Both the position numbers and the translations under genes were made by a program. A stretch of DNA of 64,000 bases from Thuidium tamariscinum. Its lineage: Eukaryota > Streptophyta > Bryopsida > Hypnales > Thuidiaceae. The stretch lies in the NCBI GenBank assembly GCA_947034885.2, contig OX344753.2, positions 20,832,001 to 20,896,000 of the forward strand, written 5' to 3'. The notes beneath the pieces were generated by a model that saw nothing but the letters and a program-made list of their open reading frames with translations, ran no database searches and had not been told where the DNA came from. The number at the start of each line of letters is the position of its first letter. Position 1 is the first letter of the stretch. Below are positions 21,886-33,785 of this stretch, piece after piece.

Positions 21886-24247
21886 TCCACGTTTCGCAAA
21901 TCCAGCTGTCTCTGGATGCGCAGCAGTTGCTCCAGCACCACGTCGGCCACGACCTCCGGAGAGTATCGTTCCACCAGGTCCTGGCGAGCCCGTCGTCCTT
22001 TCTGCTTCCCCTCGCCCGGATTCTGCGCCACGCGCCTCATCAGCTTCATCAAGCGCGACTGCGATGGATCGGCCCAGAAATGACCGCTGAAAGGCCCCTG
22101 CACAATCTCCGACATGTCGCCCTTCTGCAAAGGGTAACTGTTCAGCTCGCTCATGTATTCGATCATGCCCGACCCATGCGTGGCAATCACGGGGAGCTCC
22201 ATGGCCATGGCTTCCACTATGGGACGACCCCACCCGTCTCCACGTGAAGGGAGCACGAAGCAGTCCGCGAATTTGTACAGACCCGGAAGCAGAGCTTGTG
22301 GGACTTCTTTATCAAGCACTCGAACCTGTCAAATTCCACTGATCCTGTTAGAAAAGAACGATGAAACACACTATGCAGTTTATTGGCTCAAAACTCTGTA
22401 GAATGACTAACCAACAAAACTCTGTAGAATGAGTAACCAATAGAACGATTTTGGAAATAAAAGTATGCTCAAACCTTTTTAGAAAGACTTACCAATAGAA
22501 ATTTTTTTGAAACAAAAGCACGGTCAAATCTCTTTAGAATGACTTACCAATAGAAAGATTTTGGAAATCAACGCACATTCAAACCTCTTCAGTAAGACCA
22601 TCGTGGAATATCCTGGACAGTTGCTGAGCTACCATTGCCTGTGGCAAAATTGTCACTCATTCAAACTAGGTGGAAGTGAAAAAGTTGGACCCAAAGTGAG
22701 GTTGTAAGAATCGAGAAGTTTGAGTGGTCTGTCCCTAACTTATATTCGTGCTTTTTGAGAAATATAATCATAAATTATTTAAGTACGTTGGTAAATATAT
22801 TGTGACTAACCTCAGCCCACCCACTCCTGGGCTCAGGCACATGCAGGGACCGGACGAACTCGCGGAGGACACGAAGAAAACCATCTGTGACATGCGAGCC
22901 CGGATTCGTAACAATATACAACACCACATTCTCATCTGCTGTGAACTCCTGTAAGAAAGCACTCAGGAGAACATCCCAGCCTTTCTGATTCTCCCTCTTG
23001 AAGATGCTCAGAAACACAAAAGGTCGACTTGGATGCCGAGTGTTGGTGAAGGGATGTAAGAGAATCTTACTCTCTGCTTGAATCTCGGATGAAGCCATCA
23101 CCTTGGCAGGGTTAAAGAAATGGGTGTCGACAGCTTGCACCACCTTCACCAATGACATTTTTGTGCACCACATAGTTAAAAAATACAATTCTTGGCTAGC
23201 TTCATTGAAGGAGTTTTTGCGAGCAATTAGCCAAAGGAGTGTAGGATTTATAACTACCCTAAAAGCCAAAAACGAGTCAGAAATTCAAAGTTGCTGCAAA
23301 TTATTGGAAAAACATTGAGAATATTTAGCCAAAATGGTAGCAATTTCCCTGACTTTGAAAAACAGATCAATAACACTGACCTTTACTATCTTGGCAGGGT
23401 GAACTCCAGCTTGCAGAAACTTCGCCACGTGAAACTCGGTGGGGACCCAGATCTCGTTCATTTTGTTGCACCTCTCCACGTGGTTCGAGTTTACAGTGCT
23501 GGTCTCCAAAATGGTGCGGCCGATGACATACCTGGGTGCTGTATACCCAGTTGGTGGACATGGAGCTGTTTGGATTAGGGGTGGATACCAGGCATCGGGC
23601 TCACTGTGACACACTACAATAGTATCGGCCAAATTGGTGTGGTCCCTGGAAAGCAGATACATCAAGGTCTTCCTCGTCTCCGGGGGTAAACCCTTCCAGA
23701 AGTCAAAATTCTCAGTATCACCATGGTGGTTGATCCGGAGTTCCTTCACCATTCGGGAGGAATTCAGTGCGTCCACAAACGTCAGAGCTTCGGAGCAGTA
23801 ACCGCCACCAGACAGGATGGGAGCCATCCACAAGAGCGAATACCGAAACGTCTCCTTGAGCCCAAACATTTGTGCCAGTCTGTAGAAACGAGAAGGGTCT
23901 CTGTGATGCATGAGCTTCAAGCCTGCACTCAAGGACACGACCAACAGACACAACAAAATCGACAACTTCGTGCTCAGAGGTGAGCTTGCAGTTTTTCTTC
24001 TCGGGGTGTCTTCGTTCGTTTCCTCGGTCTTCTCTCGTCGTCTCGAACGCCGGTCCTGTACGCTTGAAGAAGTCCCAAACGCGTTGATAATATCTCCAGA
24101 TGAAAACCCTCCAGTGTGAAGCGAAGGAATTGGAAGCCTACTCCTGGGTGTCCTGGGTGTCCTGGGCGAGCTTGCTGAACTCGGGGCAGAAGAGCCCCCC
24201 AAACCAGTGTAGGAGACTCCCAGACCTACTCGATCCTCTCTGCGCAT
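21861..24247 (-). CDS. GT4-type (GT-B fold) type II membrane glycosyltransferase
   Basis: Four exons, all phase 0: 24247-23381, 23143-22811, 22638-22585, 22325-21861; 572 residues. The N-terminus is Ser/Pro/Arg-rich and cytosolic-like, followed by one hydrophobic anchor (about 95-112, LSILLCLLVVSLSAGL), fitting a Golgi type II enzyme. The luminal part has paired Rossmann-like regions: RPFVFLSIFKRENQKGWDVL begins the C-terminal nucleotide-sugar domain, and FVLPSRGDGWGRPIVEAM is the donor-site signature. The usual E-x7-E reads D448-x7-E456, a conservative change. It resembles the plant 'glycosyl transferase family 1 / UDP-glycosyltransferase superfamily' proteins; donor and acceptor are unknown. 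The 3' end lies in a minisatellite, and intron 3 carries a tandem array that repeats the exon 3 donor. Start chosen as the first Met of a long open frame upstream of the anchor. Confidence 0.9.
22417..22592 (-). repeat. 55-bp tandem array in intron 3, repeating a splice-donor region
   Basis: Units start near 22417, 22472 and 22527, and a partial one near 22581 overlaps the end of exon 3. Each + strand unit begins AAA-CTCTG/CCTTTTT/TCTCTTT/CCTCTTC, then AGAA and ACCAATAGAA. On the minus strand each unit repeats the GAAGAG|GTTTGA exon-intron junction in degraded form. Confidence 0.75.
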
Positions 24248-26092
24248 TCTCGAAACTCAGATGGAGAACATATCAGACGTTGGTGTGGTTCCTTCCATAG
24301 GAACCGAAATGTAACCATCAATCTTCATAACATTCTCGAAGGGAGCTCCTCAACACCTTGCTTACGTTAACACCTTGCTAATTTTTCGAAGATTCAAGGT
24401 ATCCGATCATTGGCATCTGCTTTTTTTGACACTCATCTAGTTACACACTGAGTTCAAGGGTTTTGGAAGTCCCTGACATCAGTCACGTCCTGACAGCTCC
24501 AGGATCGACCGAGTGACCAAGCATACGCCCACCATTCTCAACCATTTTAATTGAATCCAGATCATAAGCAATTAAAAAATGTTATGTTTAAGATCTTCTG
24601 TCCTCAGAAGGAAGATATATAATCCTGTTCCAGAAAGCAAGCGGAACAGCTGCCACTCTTCCCGCTCGTGCTCCTAGGAAAGAACTCCCACACGTCAAAT
24701 CTATTCTCAATGACAAGTTTTTAGCAATCCAACACCGTCCATGAGCTTGTCATCTCGCATCAGAATGTATCAGTGGCTGTTGCCTCTGTGCTCGCAAAAT
24801 TACACGTTAGGATGGTGACTGAAATTTACAAAATCTTTCAGACATACAAAGTACAAACCAAGAACGAAGATTCAGGACTAATTTCCCAGCTTTGGCTTGT
24901 GAAACCCTATTTTGTGATAAAAACGCACTCACCAGCGACATGCCCAAATAACGACATTCCACGTACTTGGCCAAGCTTTTCCATGAGAAACTCCCTGACT
25001 TCAGAGGGAAGATGCATTACGTGAGAAGCCTAATGAAATACCGGTGTGCGAAACCAAAAGTACAATGAGCAACAGCAATTAAGTTTCCCTCTCTCTGGGA
25101 CCAAAATTCTGTCACCTAAAATGAAAGAACAAGGAAACCCAATACCTAATTTCTCACGATAATTCGCGCTAATGTTTTTTACACTTTCATCCAAGTCTCA
25201 AGCAACCCTAATCTGTAATACTGTACTCGAAAGCCAACATTCACAGTACTTTCTTCAATCTAAATAATTCTTCCTCGCATCAAGAATGTGGACCCAACTG
25301 AAAGTTCATACAAATTCTTAGAACTGACATGAATTTGACGTTTCATACATATGGTCTCATGAACAGGCACCGAAAGAATGGAAACAACGTCAACTCCAGC
25401 GTCGACAATTTAGGCACTTCACTCACCAATAATTCGTATGATAGTAAAAACACGATTATCGAGAAACCGAACAAGTACACTAAAATGAAAGAAATAGTGA
25501 GTAATAATCTAACGGTTAAAAACAACATTGGAATATGATAGCGAACTTGAAAGCGCCGCCTCCTCAGCACTGAAGGCACCACAATTTGTGACGAAATCCA
25601 CTGTACATGAACAAGATCATAGACTTCTTACAGAGTCTACAACTCCTCGCATATTAGACGAAGGGAAAAATAAGAGATTAGAAAACCGGAACATGCATTC
25701 TCAGGAAAGTAAATTCCGATAGGAGGCCACCGAGGCAATAAAGAGGTCGGCGTGTATGAAGTGGCCATAATTTACTACGTAACTCACATTTTATACACAA
25801 ATCATTTCGTGCATATGATTTATGAATAGCTTCATCAATGACTACTGTTGCCCATCAAATATGTTCCGTAAATTTGAATTGAAAACCAAGGCAGCGCTAA
25901 ACAAGAGATGACAACAATCATAAACGGCAGCCACAGTACTCATATTAACACAAAAGAAAAACGCATGAAAGAAACAAGTCATAAGAAATAAACTCCTTTC
26001 AACTTTAATTAACCCGAAATTGGCCACAGTACAGCGAACTTGGCACTTAAAGGTCATTGGAAGCCATCAAAAACGTCGACTATCACTAAGGT
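24248..26092. other. Spacer between glycosyltransferase promoter and RPL13 3' end
   Basis: The left part is presumably the glycosyltransferase 5' UTR and promoter; the right end is the RPL13 3' UTR. A doubtful two-exon small gene (24760-25017) is listed separately. Nothing else is recognisable. Confidence 0.45.
24760..25017 (-). CDS. Doubtful small two-exon gene, 47 codons
   Basis: On the minus strand an ATG at 25017 opens M-H-L-P-S-E-V-R-E-F-L-M-E-K-L-G and runs 85 bases to a consensus donor (GTGAGT, from 24932). An acceptor (TTTCAG) precedes 24818, and the joined frame closes with TGA at 24760. A possible acceptor (CATTAG) also lies just upstream of the ATG. I recognise no family, and the second exon looks weak. 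It could be a uORF-bearing leader exon of the neighbouring glycosyltransferase transcript or chance. Confidence 0.22.
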
Positions 26093-27648
26093 TTACTTCT
26101 TATCGTCCTTCTCGGCAGCCTCAGCCTTCTTCTTCCGGACACCAACCAACCTCTCGTTCATCCTCTCCTGGCGCAATTTGTAGTATCCCTTCTGGGCCTT
26201 CATCTCGTCAGAAATGGATACGATCTCTGCAGTGGGTCTGGGCTTCACAATCGGTAGGACTGGTCCAGCCAGTTGGGTGACGCTCGACAACTCCTCAGTG
26301 CTTGAATCCCCGGCCTGAAGAAAGAGAAAAATTGTGAAACCCGGGATAAGTTCAGTAAAAATTAAGACAATAAGACACACTGGGTGACACTCTTTCTGTA
26401 ATTACAGAAGCTTCTCAGACTTCATATCAAACTGGTCAAAACCTTGAATCAGAAAAATAGAGTCCCACTAAACATCGCGAGGGGCTTGCAACCTGAAGAA
26501 ACTAAAGAAACCTGGGGGAGAAGACCACGACAGGAATTTACATGTGGAGTTAATTCAAATCTCAGTTATGACAAGGCATTTAAGCATCCTCGGTCTTGAT
26601 TCTCATTAGGCTGACGACTGGAAGCGACATCTACTTGTAAATAGCCATAGATTCTCGTACCTTCGACTTTCGCGAGCGCCTGGGGAACACAACCAACTTG
26701 GCCCTGTAAGTGTTCAGCCGGTTGACATTCTCCTGAAGACTCTCCAGACACCGATTTTTTCGGCGATGATCAACGGCAATGCCGATTGTGGGTGCCAGTT
26801 TCTTTGGAATGCCGGCGGCCTGGTAAAACATGACGTTGAACTTTCAGAATACTTATTAATTTAACCAACGACGGAATAGCCGTTGGTACAGAATCTAAGG
26901 GCAGTTCCCGGTGAGTACCATTTCCCATCATAATGTGCACAAACGTCTACTTGCATGGTAATTCGAAAGACAAGATCACCCTCTCCGACACAGGTCAATT
27001 CCTCTGTGAGAAATTAAATCTTCGCATTCACGAGTCATCACATTCGGTAGCAAACACAGTTCATATGTTCCGGGAAATTCCGGGAAATTCCACCTAAACA
27101 ACATGACATTCTGTGACATAAAAAAGCTCTAAAATCTCCTTGACTGGCATGGGAGGGACCCCCAAGGAAAAAACTATATACCTTCAATTCCTCCAAAGTG
27201 AACCCGCGTCCAGAACGGATCTTCGCGTTGTACTTCAAGGTCTGCGAATGCACAACGGGTCGGAGGGGACCAGCACTAGGGCGTGGGAACACAGCCACGG
27301 CCTTCTTCTGGCGCACTGCACGATAGTTCCATGGCCAAGAAGATGTTGAGGGATTACCAAAAATATATAAGCACTCTCTAAAGGTGTACGTTTTGCTTTT
27401 CATTCAAACACTTTCAAAATTCCGATCAACTCTACCAACAGATGCTCCGAGTTATAATTTCTAAGGTTTAAGTTCACATTAGAGACCGTGAAGGAAAGTA
27501 CCCCGCGCGCCTACAAAAGAAAAGAACCCTGATACTTACCCGTTCTTCTTCTTTTCTTGCGGGCGGGCTGGTTGAACCAGGTCCTCACATAGCTCTGCCA
27601 GTCCTTCTTGAAGTGACCATTAGGGATGACGTTGTTATGCTTCACCAT
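26093..27648 (-). CDS. RPL13: Large-subunit ribosomal protein eL13
   Basis: Coding exons 27648-27540, 27315-27182, 26819-26661, 26314-26093 give 207 residues; plant eL13 is about 206. It begins [15 protein letters not shown], continues ARKKRRR and [14 protein letters not shown], has the family core [20 protein letters not shown], and ends in a Lys/Glu-rich tail. eL13 is a basic 60S protein bound to 25S rRNA. A non-coding leader exon (about 28050-27975) is joined by a leader intron (27974 to about 27659; donor CAG|GTACAA, acceptor TTTCAG ten bases before the ATG). That arrangement and a telo-box in the intron are typical of plant ribosomal protein genes. The gene looks intact. Confidence 0.97.
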
Positions 27649-27844
27649 GGTGCTAGCCCTGAAAGATACAAACCATAATAAATCTCATTGCTCCCAAATA
27701 CCTAACCCCTTAAATAAATTACGTTATCCCGAATAGATTCGGCGTTTCACAAAATCTGAGTAGCGAGCCGAAAGGAAAACTCTTCAAAAGACAAAGAACC
27801 AAACAGAACAAGTTGAACATAGAACAACAAAACATGGAAAAGAC

Positions 27845-27853
27845 AAACCCTAA
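27845..27853 (+). promoter_or_regulatory. Telo-box in the RPL13 leader intron
   Basis: AAACCCTAA, the plant telo-box that often accompanies genes of the translation apparatus, lies in the leader intron about 200 bases upstream of the start codon. Confidence 0.45.
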
Positions 27854-27974
27854 GAATCAAAAGTGCAGCTACAAAACAGCCCCGCGCATTATCACGAACG
27901 TTGCAAACCTGCCAAAGCCTCGGAACCCTAATAATCAGACAGGAATTCGGGAGGAGAACGTTTAGAAATTGTAC

Positions 27975-28050
27975 CTGGACAGTAGCGACTGAGCGGCAAG
28001 CTGGCGAAGAGGGCCAGGAGAGAAAGAGGTAGAGCGCAGCTCAATGCTCC
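27975..28050 (-). other. Non-coding leader exon of RPL13
   Basis: A pyrimidine-rich stretch on the minus strand (CTCTACCTCTTTCTCTCC) ends in a donor (CCAG|GTACAA at 27975/27974). The pyrimidine-rich start fits 5' UTRs of ribosomal protein mRNAs. The transcription start is approximate. Confidence 0.55.
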
Positions 28051-28817
28051 ACTATCAGAGAGCGTGACACCCTAATCTTGACGGCCACGATGTATCGGAA
28101 TCTGACGGTGATGCTTCGTTCGATTGTCGTAAGGTAATATGAAGTCAGCGTCGTTGGATGATCTTTTGGATATCTTCAGTTTCATTTGTTCCAACTGGAT
28201 GATCTTTTGCGATGGTGAAGCAACCCATTTATGAATTGAGCATAACTCACCTAGAGTGCGGATATGTTGAAGGGAAATGTTTCCCCATGCACACAAATAG
28301 ATTAAAAAGGATTTCATTTTTTTTCAAAGTTTATTTTCCAAAACAAAATTATTATAAATTTATTAGCTAATGATTCTATTTGTTCAAAACTAGTCATGCA
28401 GGTCATCATATTTCTAACCAAAGGTTGATGGTAAGATTAATAGTGCTCCATCCTAGCAATAGAAGATTGTAGCACCAATTGAGAGTGCTCATTGCCAAAT
28501 GCCACCTTACCAAATGAGAGTCTTGTTTTCAATTATGATGTGTCATAATTAATTGGAAATAGACTACCTTACCTTGCAAAAATCGAAGGCAAGTGATTAA
28601 GAATGGGTTGACTCCCATACTTTTATATATAAACTAGCATGCCTTTTGTTATTGCTAGAATAATTAATATGTTGTTTACAATTGCTACAATAGTGATGAC
28701 TAAGCCTTTTCTAAATTTTTTTTTATATCCAATTTTTGATTCTTTAAATATGAAAAATAATTGGTAGGATTCCTTGGTATCTAGATGGTCTTTTGAAATG
28801 TCTTGTTAAGTTGATGA
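28051..28817. other. RPL13 promoter and AT-rich spacer
   Basis: The first few hundred bases should include the RPL13 promoter. The rest is AT-rich and no gene is seen. The stretch 29562-30576 between two transposons is likewise empty. Confidence 0.4.
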
Positions 28818-29561
28818 GGGTCATTGCAAGAAACATTATCCATTTTTTGTAGCATTTTGGAATTGGATACTTTTTTCTTTGGGCGTACTATTTTATTTGA
28901 AAAACAATTTAAGATATATATAAAAATATGTTTAATGTATACACCTTAAAGAAGAAGGTACCTAATGAAGGAAAAGCTTGGGAAAATTCTCTAAGTAGGA
29001 GAATTAGAAAAGTGCAAAATCTCATGAAAATGGGCATATTTACATTTTTATTTAATTTGTAAAAAATAGAAAAAGTTATTTTTCTTAATTTTAAAAATTA
29101 GGTATTCAGGAAGAGTTGATGGTGATAAGATTTCACCAAAAAAATAATCTTAGCACCATGATTAATGTTCAGAAATTGCATCAATGAGAGTATCGTTTGC
29201 ACACATATGGAAGACATAAAATAATGTATTTTTTGATGTCCTTGGATAGGAATATGCTTTCCTACTATGCAAATGGCCTATGAAAATTTCAACTTTGGAT
29301 CATTAAATTTGGCAACTCCTAATGTAGTAAAAACCCTAAACCTTAGTTTGTGATAAATTAACAAAAATCAATTTTAAATATTAAATAATTATTTTTAATT
29401 TCTAAAAAATAAGGGATTTGAAAACCATCAAATTAGAAAGGTCCATTAATTATTTCATATTTCATATTCTAGGATCTTTTAATTCAAAAGTTATAGCAAA
29501 AATAAAAGAACATCACTCAAATTGTGATGGAAAATAGGACTAGTGTTTCTTGCAATCACCC
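28818..29561. mobile_element. TIR element family C, copy 1 (744 bp)
   Basis: Starts GGGTCATTGCAAGAAACA and ends TGTTTCTTGCAATCACCC, inverted copies of each other. Flanks read ATGA on both sides, a possible 4-base target duplication. Family C copies are 28818-29561, 52245-53004, 58806-59887 (enlarged by an insertion) and a truncated one near 61599. Non-coding. Confidence 0.7.
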
Positions 29562-30576
29562 ATGATCTTTGAAGTTTGTTCATAATTTTATTGATGACTT
29601 TTACACTAGTATCTCTCTATATATGAGTAAATTATCTCCAATATATGAGATTATTTTGTTATATTTTAAGTTGTAATAAAGTTTTACTCATCAAGGAGGT
29701 TCACATCATCATGCAAGGCAAGAAACTTAAGCTACAATGTTTTTATTTGTCCTATATCCTCTCAAGTCCTGAATGACTATTTCAAATTTCATCATTTTTT
29801 TATGTATCTTTTTTAACCATGATAAATTAGATTTGTAATCATTTGAACATCTCTACATTCATTTAAAATGCATTTGATTGCCACAGATTTTCATTTCTTA
29901 AAATTACATTTAAGAATTCTTTTTAGATATCAAGATTCTAAAAACCATCAAATCAATCATTGAAGTGTGGAAAAATGCAAAGTGCTAGATAATTTTGAAT
30001 TCTAATTTGTTGCCATCAACTTTAGCCCCTTAAAAACCAAGGGTAGTTTAGATTTCCAAATTGCGAAGATATATTATGACATGCAACTTAGAATAATAGT
30101 TTGAAGATGGCTTTTAAATAATAGTTGTAAACTATTATCCATAGATCTTATCAATATAGTTAGATCAAATAGTGCATAATTTGATATTTTTCAATAAAAT
30201 ATGAAGGCAAAAATTGAAAATCAATTATAGATTGGATATTTATTTATTTCATAGTAAATGTTTTTCCTCAAGTTCAAAGCGTTATGTTCTAATTATAGTA
30301 TTTTATGCTTACTAGTGATTTCAAAATGGGTTTAAGGTTTTTAGCCAAATGTTCATTTTAAGATGATTTTTAAAAATTAACATTGAAGACATGAAGAAAT
30401 TAAATAACATCTCAACAAAATTTAGATAATTTTGGGATCACTACTTTTATAGAATGAAGGAAGAAACAAAAATTTTAGTCGTAGCAACTTGCATATAAAA
30501 CATGGCCAACTAAGAATATACCAACAATGAGGCTTTTTGACCATGAAGAAGAAACACTCCCAATAATCTTAGAATT

Positions 30577-31116
30577 AAAGTAGGCCCCCTAAAAGTACCA
30601 TTGACTTCAAAGTACCATCTACAATCTGCATACATTTTCAAAATCAGTTATGTACCTATATGGAAAAAACATTAGGAGGGATTTGAGGACTCCAAAGGGC
30701 TGTTTCGGGATTGTTCCCAAAACTAGTTTGGGGAACAGCTGGCCACTATCAGGCCAGCATTTCTCAAAAAAAAAAAAATTAGGTCCTGAAATATGAAAAA
30801 AAGTCCAAATTTTTTTTAATGATGTGGCAGTCGCTCAACCACGTAGGATTCCTACAAAATTGCGTTCCCACGGCAGATTACGCGATTTCGGGCTGTGGGA
30901 ACTCACGAGCTCCTAGAGCCCTCAAATCTCTCCGAATGTGTTTTTCAAATCTAACTTTCTTACTTTATAACTTTTGTATATAGAACCCAAATGTTGCATT
31001 CTTTAGTGTGTTGGAACCTCTTTTCACTTGCCATCAAGAAAATAAAAAATTTCAACAGTCTAATAATAGTGATCATGTACAATAGCAATTAGTGGTGCTT
31101 TTGGGCTACCTACCTT
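30577..31116 (-). mobile_element. MITE family D, interrupted copy
   Basis: Outer ends AAAGTAGGCCCCCTAAAAGT and ACTTTTAGGTG-like TTTTGGGCTACCTACCTT. The interior at about 30950-31060 is the reverse complement of the interior of the intact copy at 47779-48052 (GGCAAGTGAAAAG / GGCAAGTAAAAG, CATTTGG, CAAAAGTTAT). A family B MITE (30670-30938) is inserted in it. Confidence 0.6.
30670..30938. mobile_element. MITE family B, copy nested in family D
   Basis: Terminal inverted repeats CATTAGGAGGGATTTGAGG and the complement of CATTCGGAGAGATTTGAGG. The interior has the family B blocks CTGTTTCGGGATTGTTCCC and GTGGCAGTCGCTCAACCACGT. About 269 bases, non-coding. Confidence 0.7.
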
Positions 31117-31242
31117 AATAAAGAACACACGTTGGTTGTATGCTTGTTGGACAATTGCTAGTTCCGTCCCTCTACATTAAAATAATGTAGTAAAAGCTAA
31201 TGTTATTATGTAGCATTGCTCATTGCAACTGTTGCTGCCTTG

Positions 31243-31545
31243 TATAAGGTAGAAAGCTCAAACTCCAACCGGGCATTAAAATGAACATGACTTAGAGGTA
31301 CATTTTGTTTTCTTCAATGTACCAAATCTACACATTTCAAGAGATGGTCACTTTTGACGACGACAAATGACCACTTCAAAATTTTGTAATTAATTCCACC
31401 AAGCTTGAAAAATAATGAAACAATTTGGGTTAGATGCTTATTCCACTTGTCTTTCAAAGAAAATTTACTAAAAAACACTTCGAGATGTTTTACCTCTCCA
31501 AAATTTAGTTCCATAAATTTGCATTTATAGGATAATATTACACCT
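31243..31545 (+). mobile_element. MITE family A, copy 2 (diverged)
   Basis: Begins TATAAGGTAGAAAGCTC, has the family block GCATTAAAATG, and shares a long central block with 49251-49570 (TTAGATG, then TTCCACTTGTCTTTCAA, then AAAATTTACT). The right end is worn and approximate. Confidence 0.6.
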
Positions 31546-31590
31546 CGAAGGTAACTTATTGGATTACATTTAATTTGAAAATGGGAATAT

Positions 31591-31901
31591 CATAAGAGGA
31601 TTTTCAGCTGGTTTACAAGACTGCGAGTTTCCAAATGCTAGGAACGCTGGAAACGCAGTGCTGATGTGGTCGAGCAACTGCCACATCAGAAAATACTAAT
31701 TAATTAATTAATTTTTTTTAAAATTAAAATTTTTTTTAATCATTTTCTTTCTTTTACAAACATTCGGAAATTCTTTGAATTTTTTCTTTTTTTTTCAAAA
31801 TTCAAAAATTCAGACCAATAAGGAGCTAGTCTACAACATTGGGAACAGTTTCTGGGAACACCCCTGAAACAATCTTCTTGGGGGCCAGAAATCCTCTTAT
31901 G
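31591..31901. mobile_element. MITE family B (311 bp)
   Basis: Ends CATAAGAGGATTTTCAG and the complement CATAAGAGGATTTCTGG. Interior blocks match the copy at 59073-59433 in inverted order (CAAATGCTAGGAACGC, GCTGATGTGGTCGAGC, TTCTGGGAACACCCCTGAAAC). Non-coding, with an AT-rich centre. Confidence 0.75.
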
Positions 31902-33334
31902 TGAGATGAAATTTGAGGCCTTTGGAAGATTGTCAGTTCTCAAATTGTAGGAATGTTGAATTATAGGAATCCTAAGTACACTACAAGAAGAAGGGTGTTT
32001 TTCAGTAAGACCGACTAGTACAAAATTATTGAAAGGTCTTCTGAATTACTGGAAGGTCAATGTGGACATGCACTTCTAGTAAAGCCGACTGGAAGATGCG
32101 CTGATCAGTCGCCTTCTTTGTCTCATTCCTCCACAAATGATTCCCTTCCTCAAACTGTTTGCGGTCTCTAAAGCACAGAGTGAGCCAAGCAAGGAGAAGG
32201 CTGTCTAGCATAGCCAACACAGAGGCAAAGAGATAGGAGCTTGCACTAGCACTTTAATTTCTTCTCTCGTGTTTGGTGCAGGCCGTGAGTCCGGAGGGTT
32301 GATTTGTTGCATCGGATTTGTCGGCCATGGCCGCCACAAACATGGCATGCTCTACGCTTCCAGGACCTCCTTCTCGGCTCCGACGTCCATTGCACACCGT
32401 TGCCTGAGCTTCCATCTTCGTCATAGCTAATGTTAATAGCACTCATTGCCATTCCTTTTCGCCTTTCACATCTGCTCAACCTCAATCTCTTTTTTTGCTT
32501 CTCTTTTCCTTGCGTTTGTCAAGATTTTTTGAACCAACTAAGCTACGCCATAGTCCAGCCGAAGCCAAGCCAACTTCAATCGTCATTTGAGGTAAGTTGG
32601 TTTCTTATCTACTTTGTTGGTTTATTTTTTGTTTCTAGCTTAGGAGTTCTTGTTTGTTTACTTTTTATTATTTATACACGACAAGAGAAAGGGTGATTTT
32701 AAGGATGCATTTTCAATATCATATTACTGGAATGCATCCCGCCTTGCCAGAAAGTAAGAGGACCTGAAGGGAATCAGTCAAGCGAAAGCTCTTTTTCCTA
32801 ATTGGTCACCTTTGTGCCTGTTGGTCCCTTCAAGTAGTAAGTTGCTTAGACGCTCAGGGAATGGGGTTTGTAAGAAGTGGTTTTAGGGTTTCAAGAAGCA
32901 GTTCTATTTTGGCACTACACGTAGCTGACTATTTGAATGGCCTCTGTGCAGGTTATTGTGGGATTTAAGGTTTCAAAGGAGGTTGTAATAGAGAGGATTT
33001 AGGTGTAGCGCGCAACGAGGATGCCACAACGAACGTCAAAAACCTCAACTCTCAGGTGAGATACTCACGGATGCATGTGTTCCGTGCTTCCTTCCTTCCC
33101 CCTTTGTCACTGACCACTAGTAGAAAATTATGTCCAAATCAACAAAAAATCAACAAAAACTTGTTGATTTGGGTACTGCATTGACCGTTTTTACAATTTT
33201 TTGTTGATTTGGACACGAGTTAACAAAATGGCTAACAAATTTTTGTTGATTTGAGCACTAGTGAACAAAATGGTTTAACAAATTTTTGTTCATTTGAATA
33301 GTGCAACAACCAAATCAACACATTTTTGTTGACT

Positions 33335-33785
33335 GTTTTTGGAGTGTTTGTGGACTGTTTTGGGGCTGTTTTGGGGTTGTTTTTGGGTTGTTTGTGGACT
33401 GTTTTGGGGCTGTTTTTGGAGTGTTTTTGGGTTGTTTGTGGACCGTTTTGGGGCTATTTTTGGAGTGTTTTTGGGCTGTTTTTGGAATGTTTTTGGAGTG
33501 TTTTCAGAATGTTTTTGGAATGTTTTTGAAATGTTCACGAAAAGTTTTTGAAATGTTTTTAGAATGTTGTTGAAATGTTTATGGAAAGTTTTTGAAATGT
33601 TTTTGGAATCTTTTTGGAATGATTTTGGAATGTTTTTGAAATGTTTATGGAAAGTTCTTGATATGTTTTTGGAATCTTTTTAGAATGATTTTGGAATGTT
33701 CTTGAAATGTTTACGAAAATTCTTGAAATGTTTTTGGAATCTTTTTAGAATGTTTTTGGATTGGTTTTGGAATTGTTTAGAACGT
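33335..33785. repeat. Degenerate 11-12-bp minisatellite
   Basis: Tandem variants of TGTTTTTGGAA / TGTTTTGGGGC run for about 450 bases, with higher-order blocks such as TTTGTGGACTGTTTTGGGGC repeated. Open frames here in all three + frames and one - frame are low-complexity (Phe/Gly/Cys/Trp-rich) by-products. Confidence 0.8.

Noticed and set aside
21690-22401. Long open frames on the + strand and other minus frames across glycosyltransferase exon 4
   Set aside because: They are antisense or shifted shadows of a GC-rich conserved exon; only the frame with FVLPSRGDGWGRP is supported.
33290-33573. Several overlapping Phe/Cys/Trp/Gly-rich small open frames
   Set aside because: They arise from the 11-12-bp satellite; no single frame is favoured.
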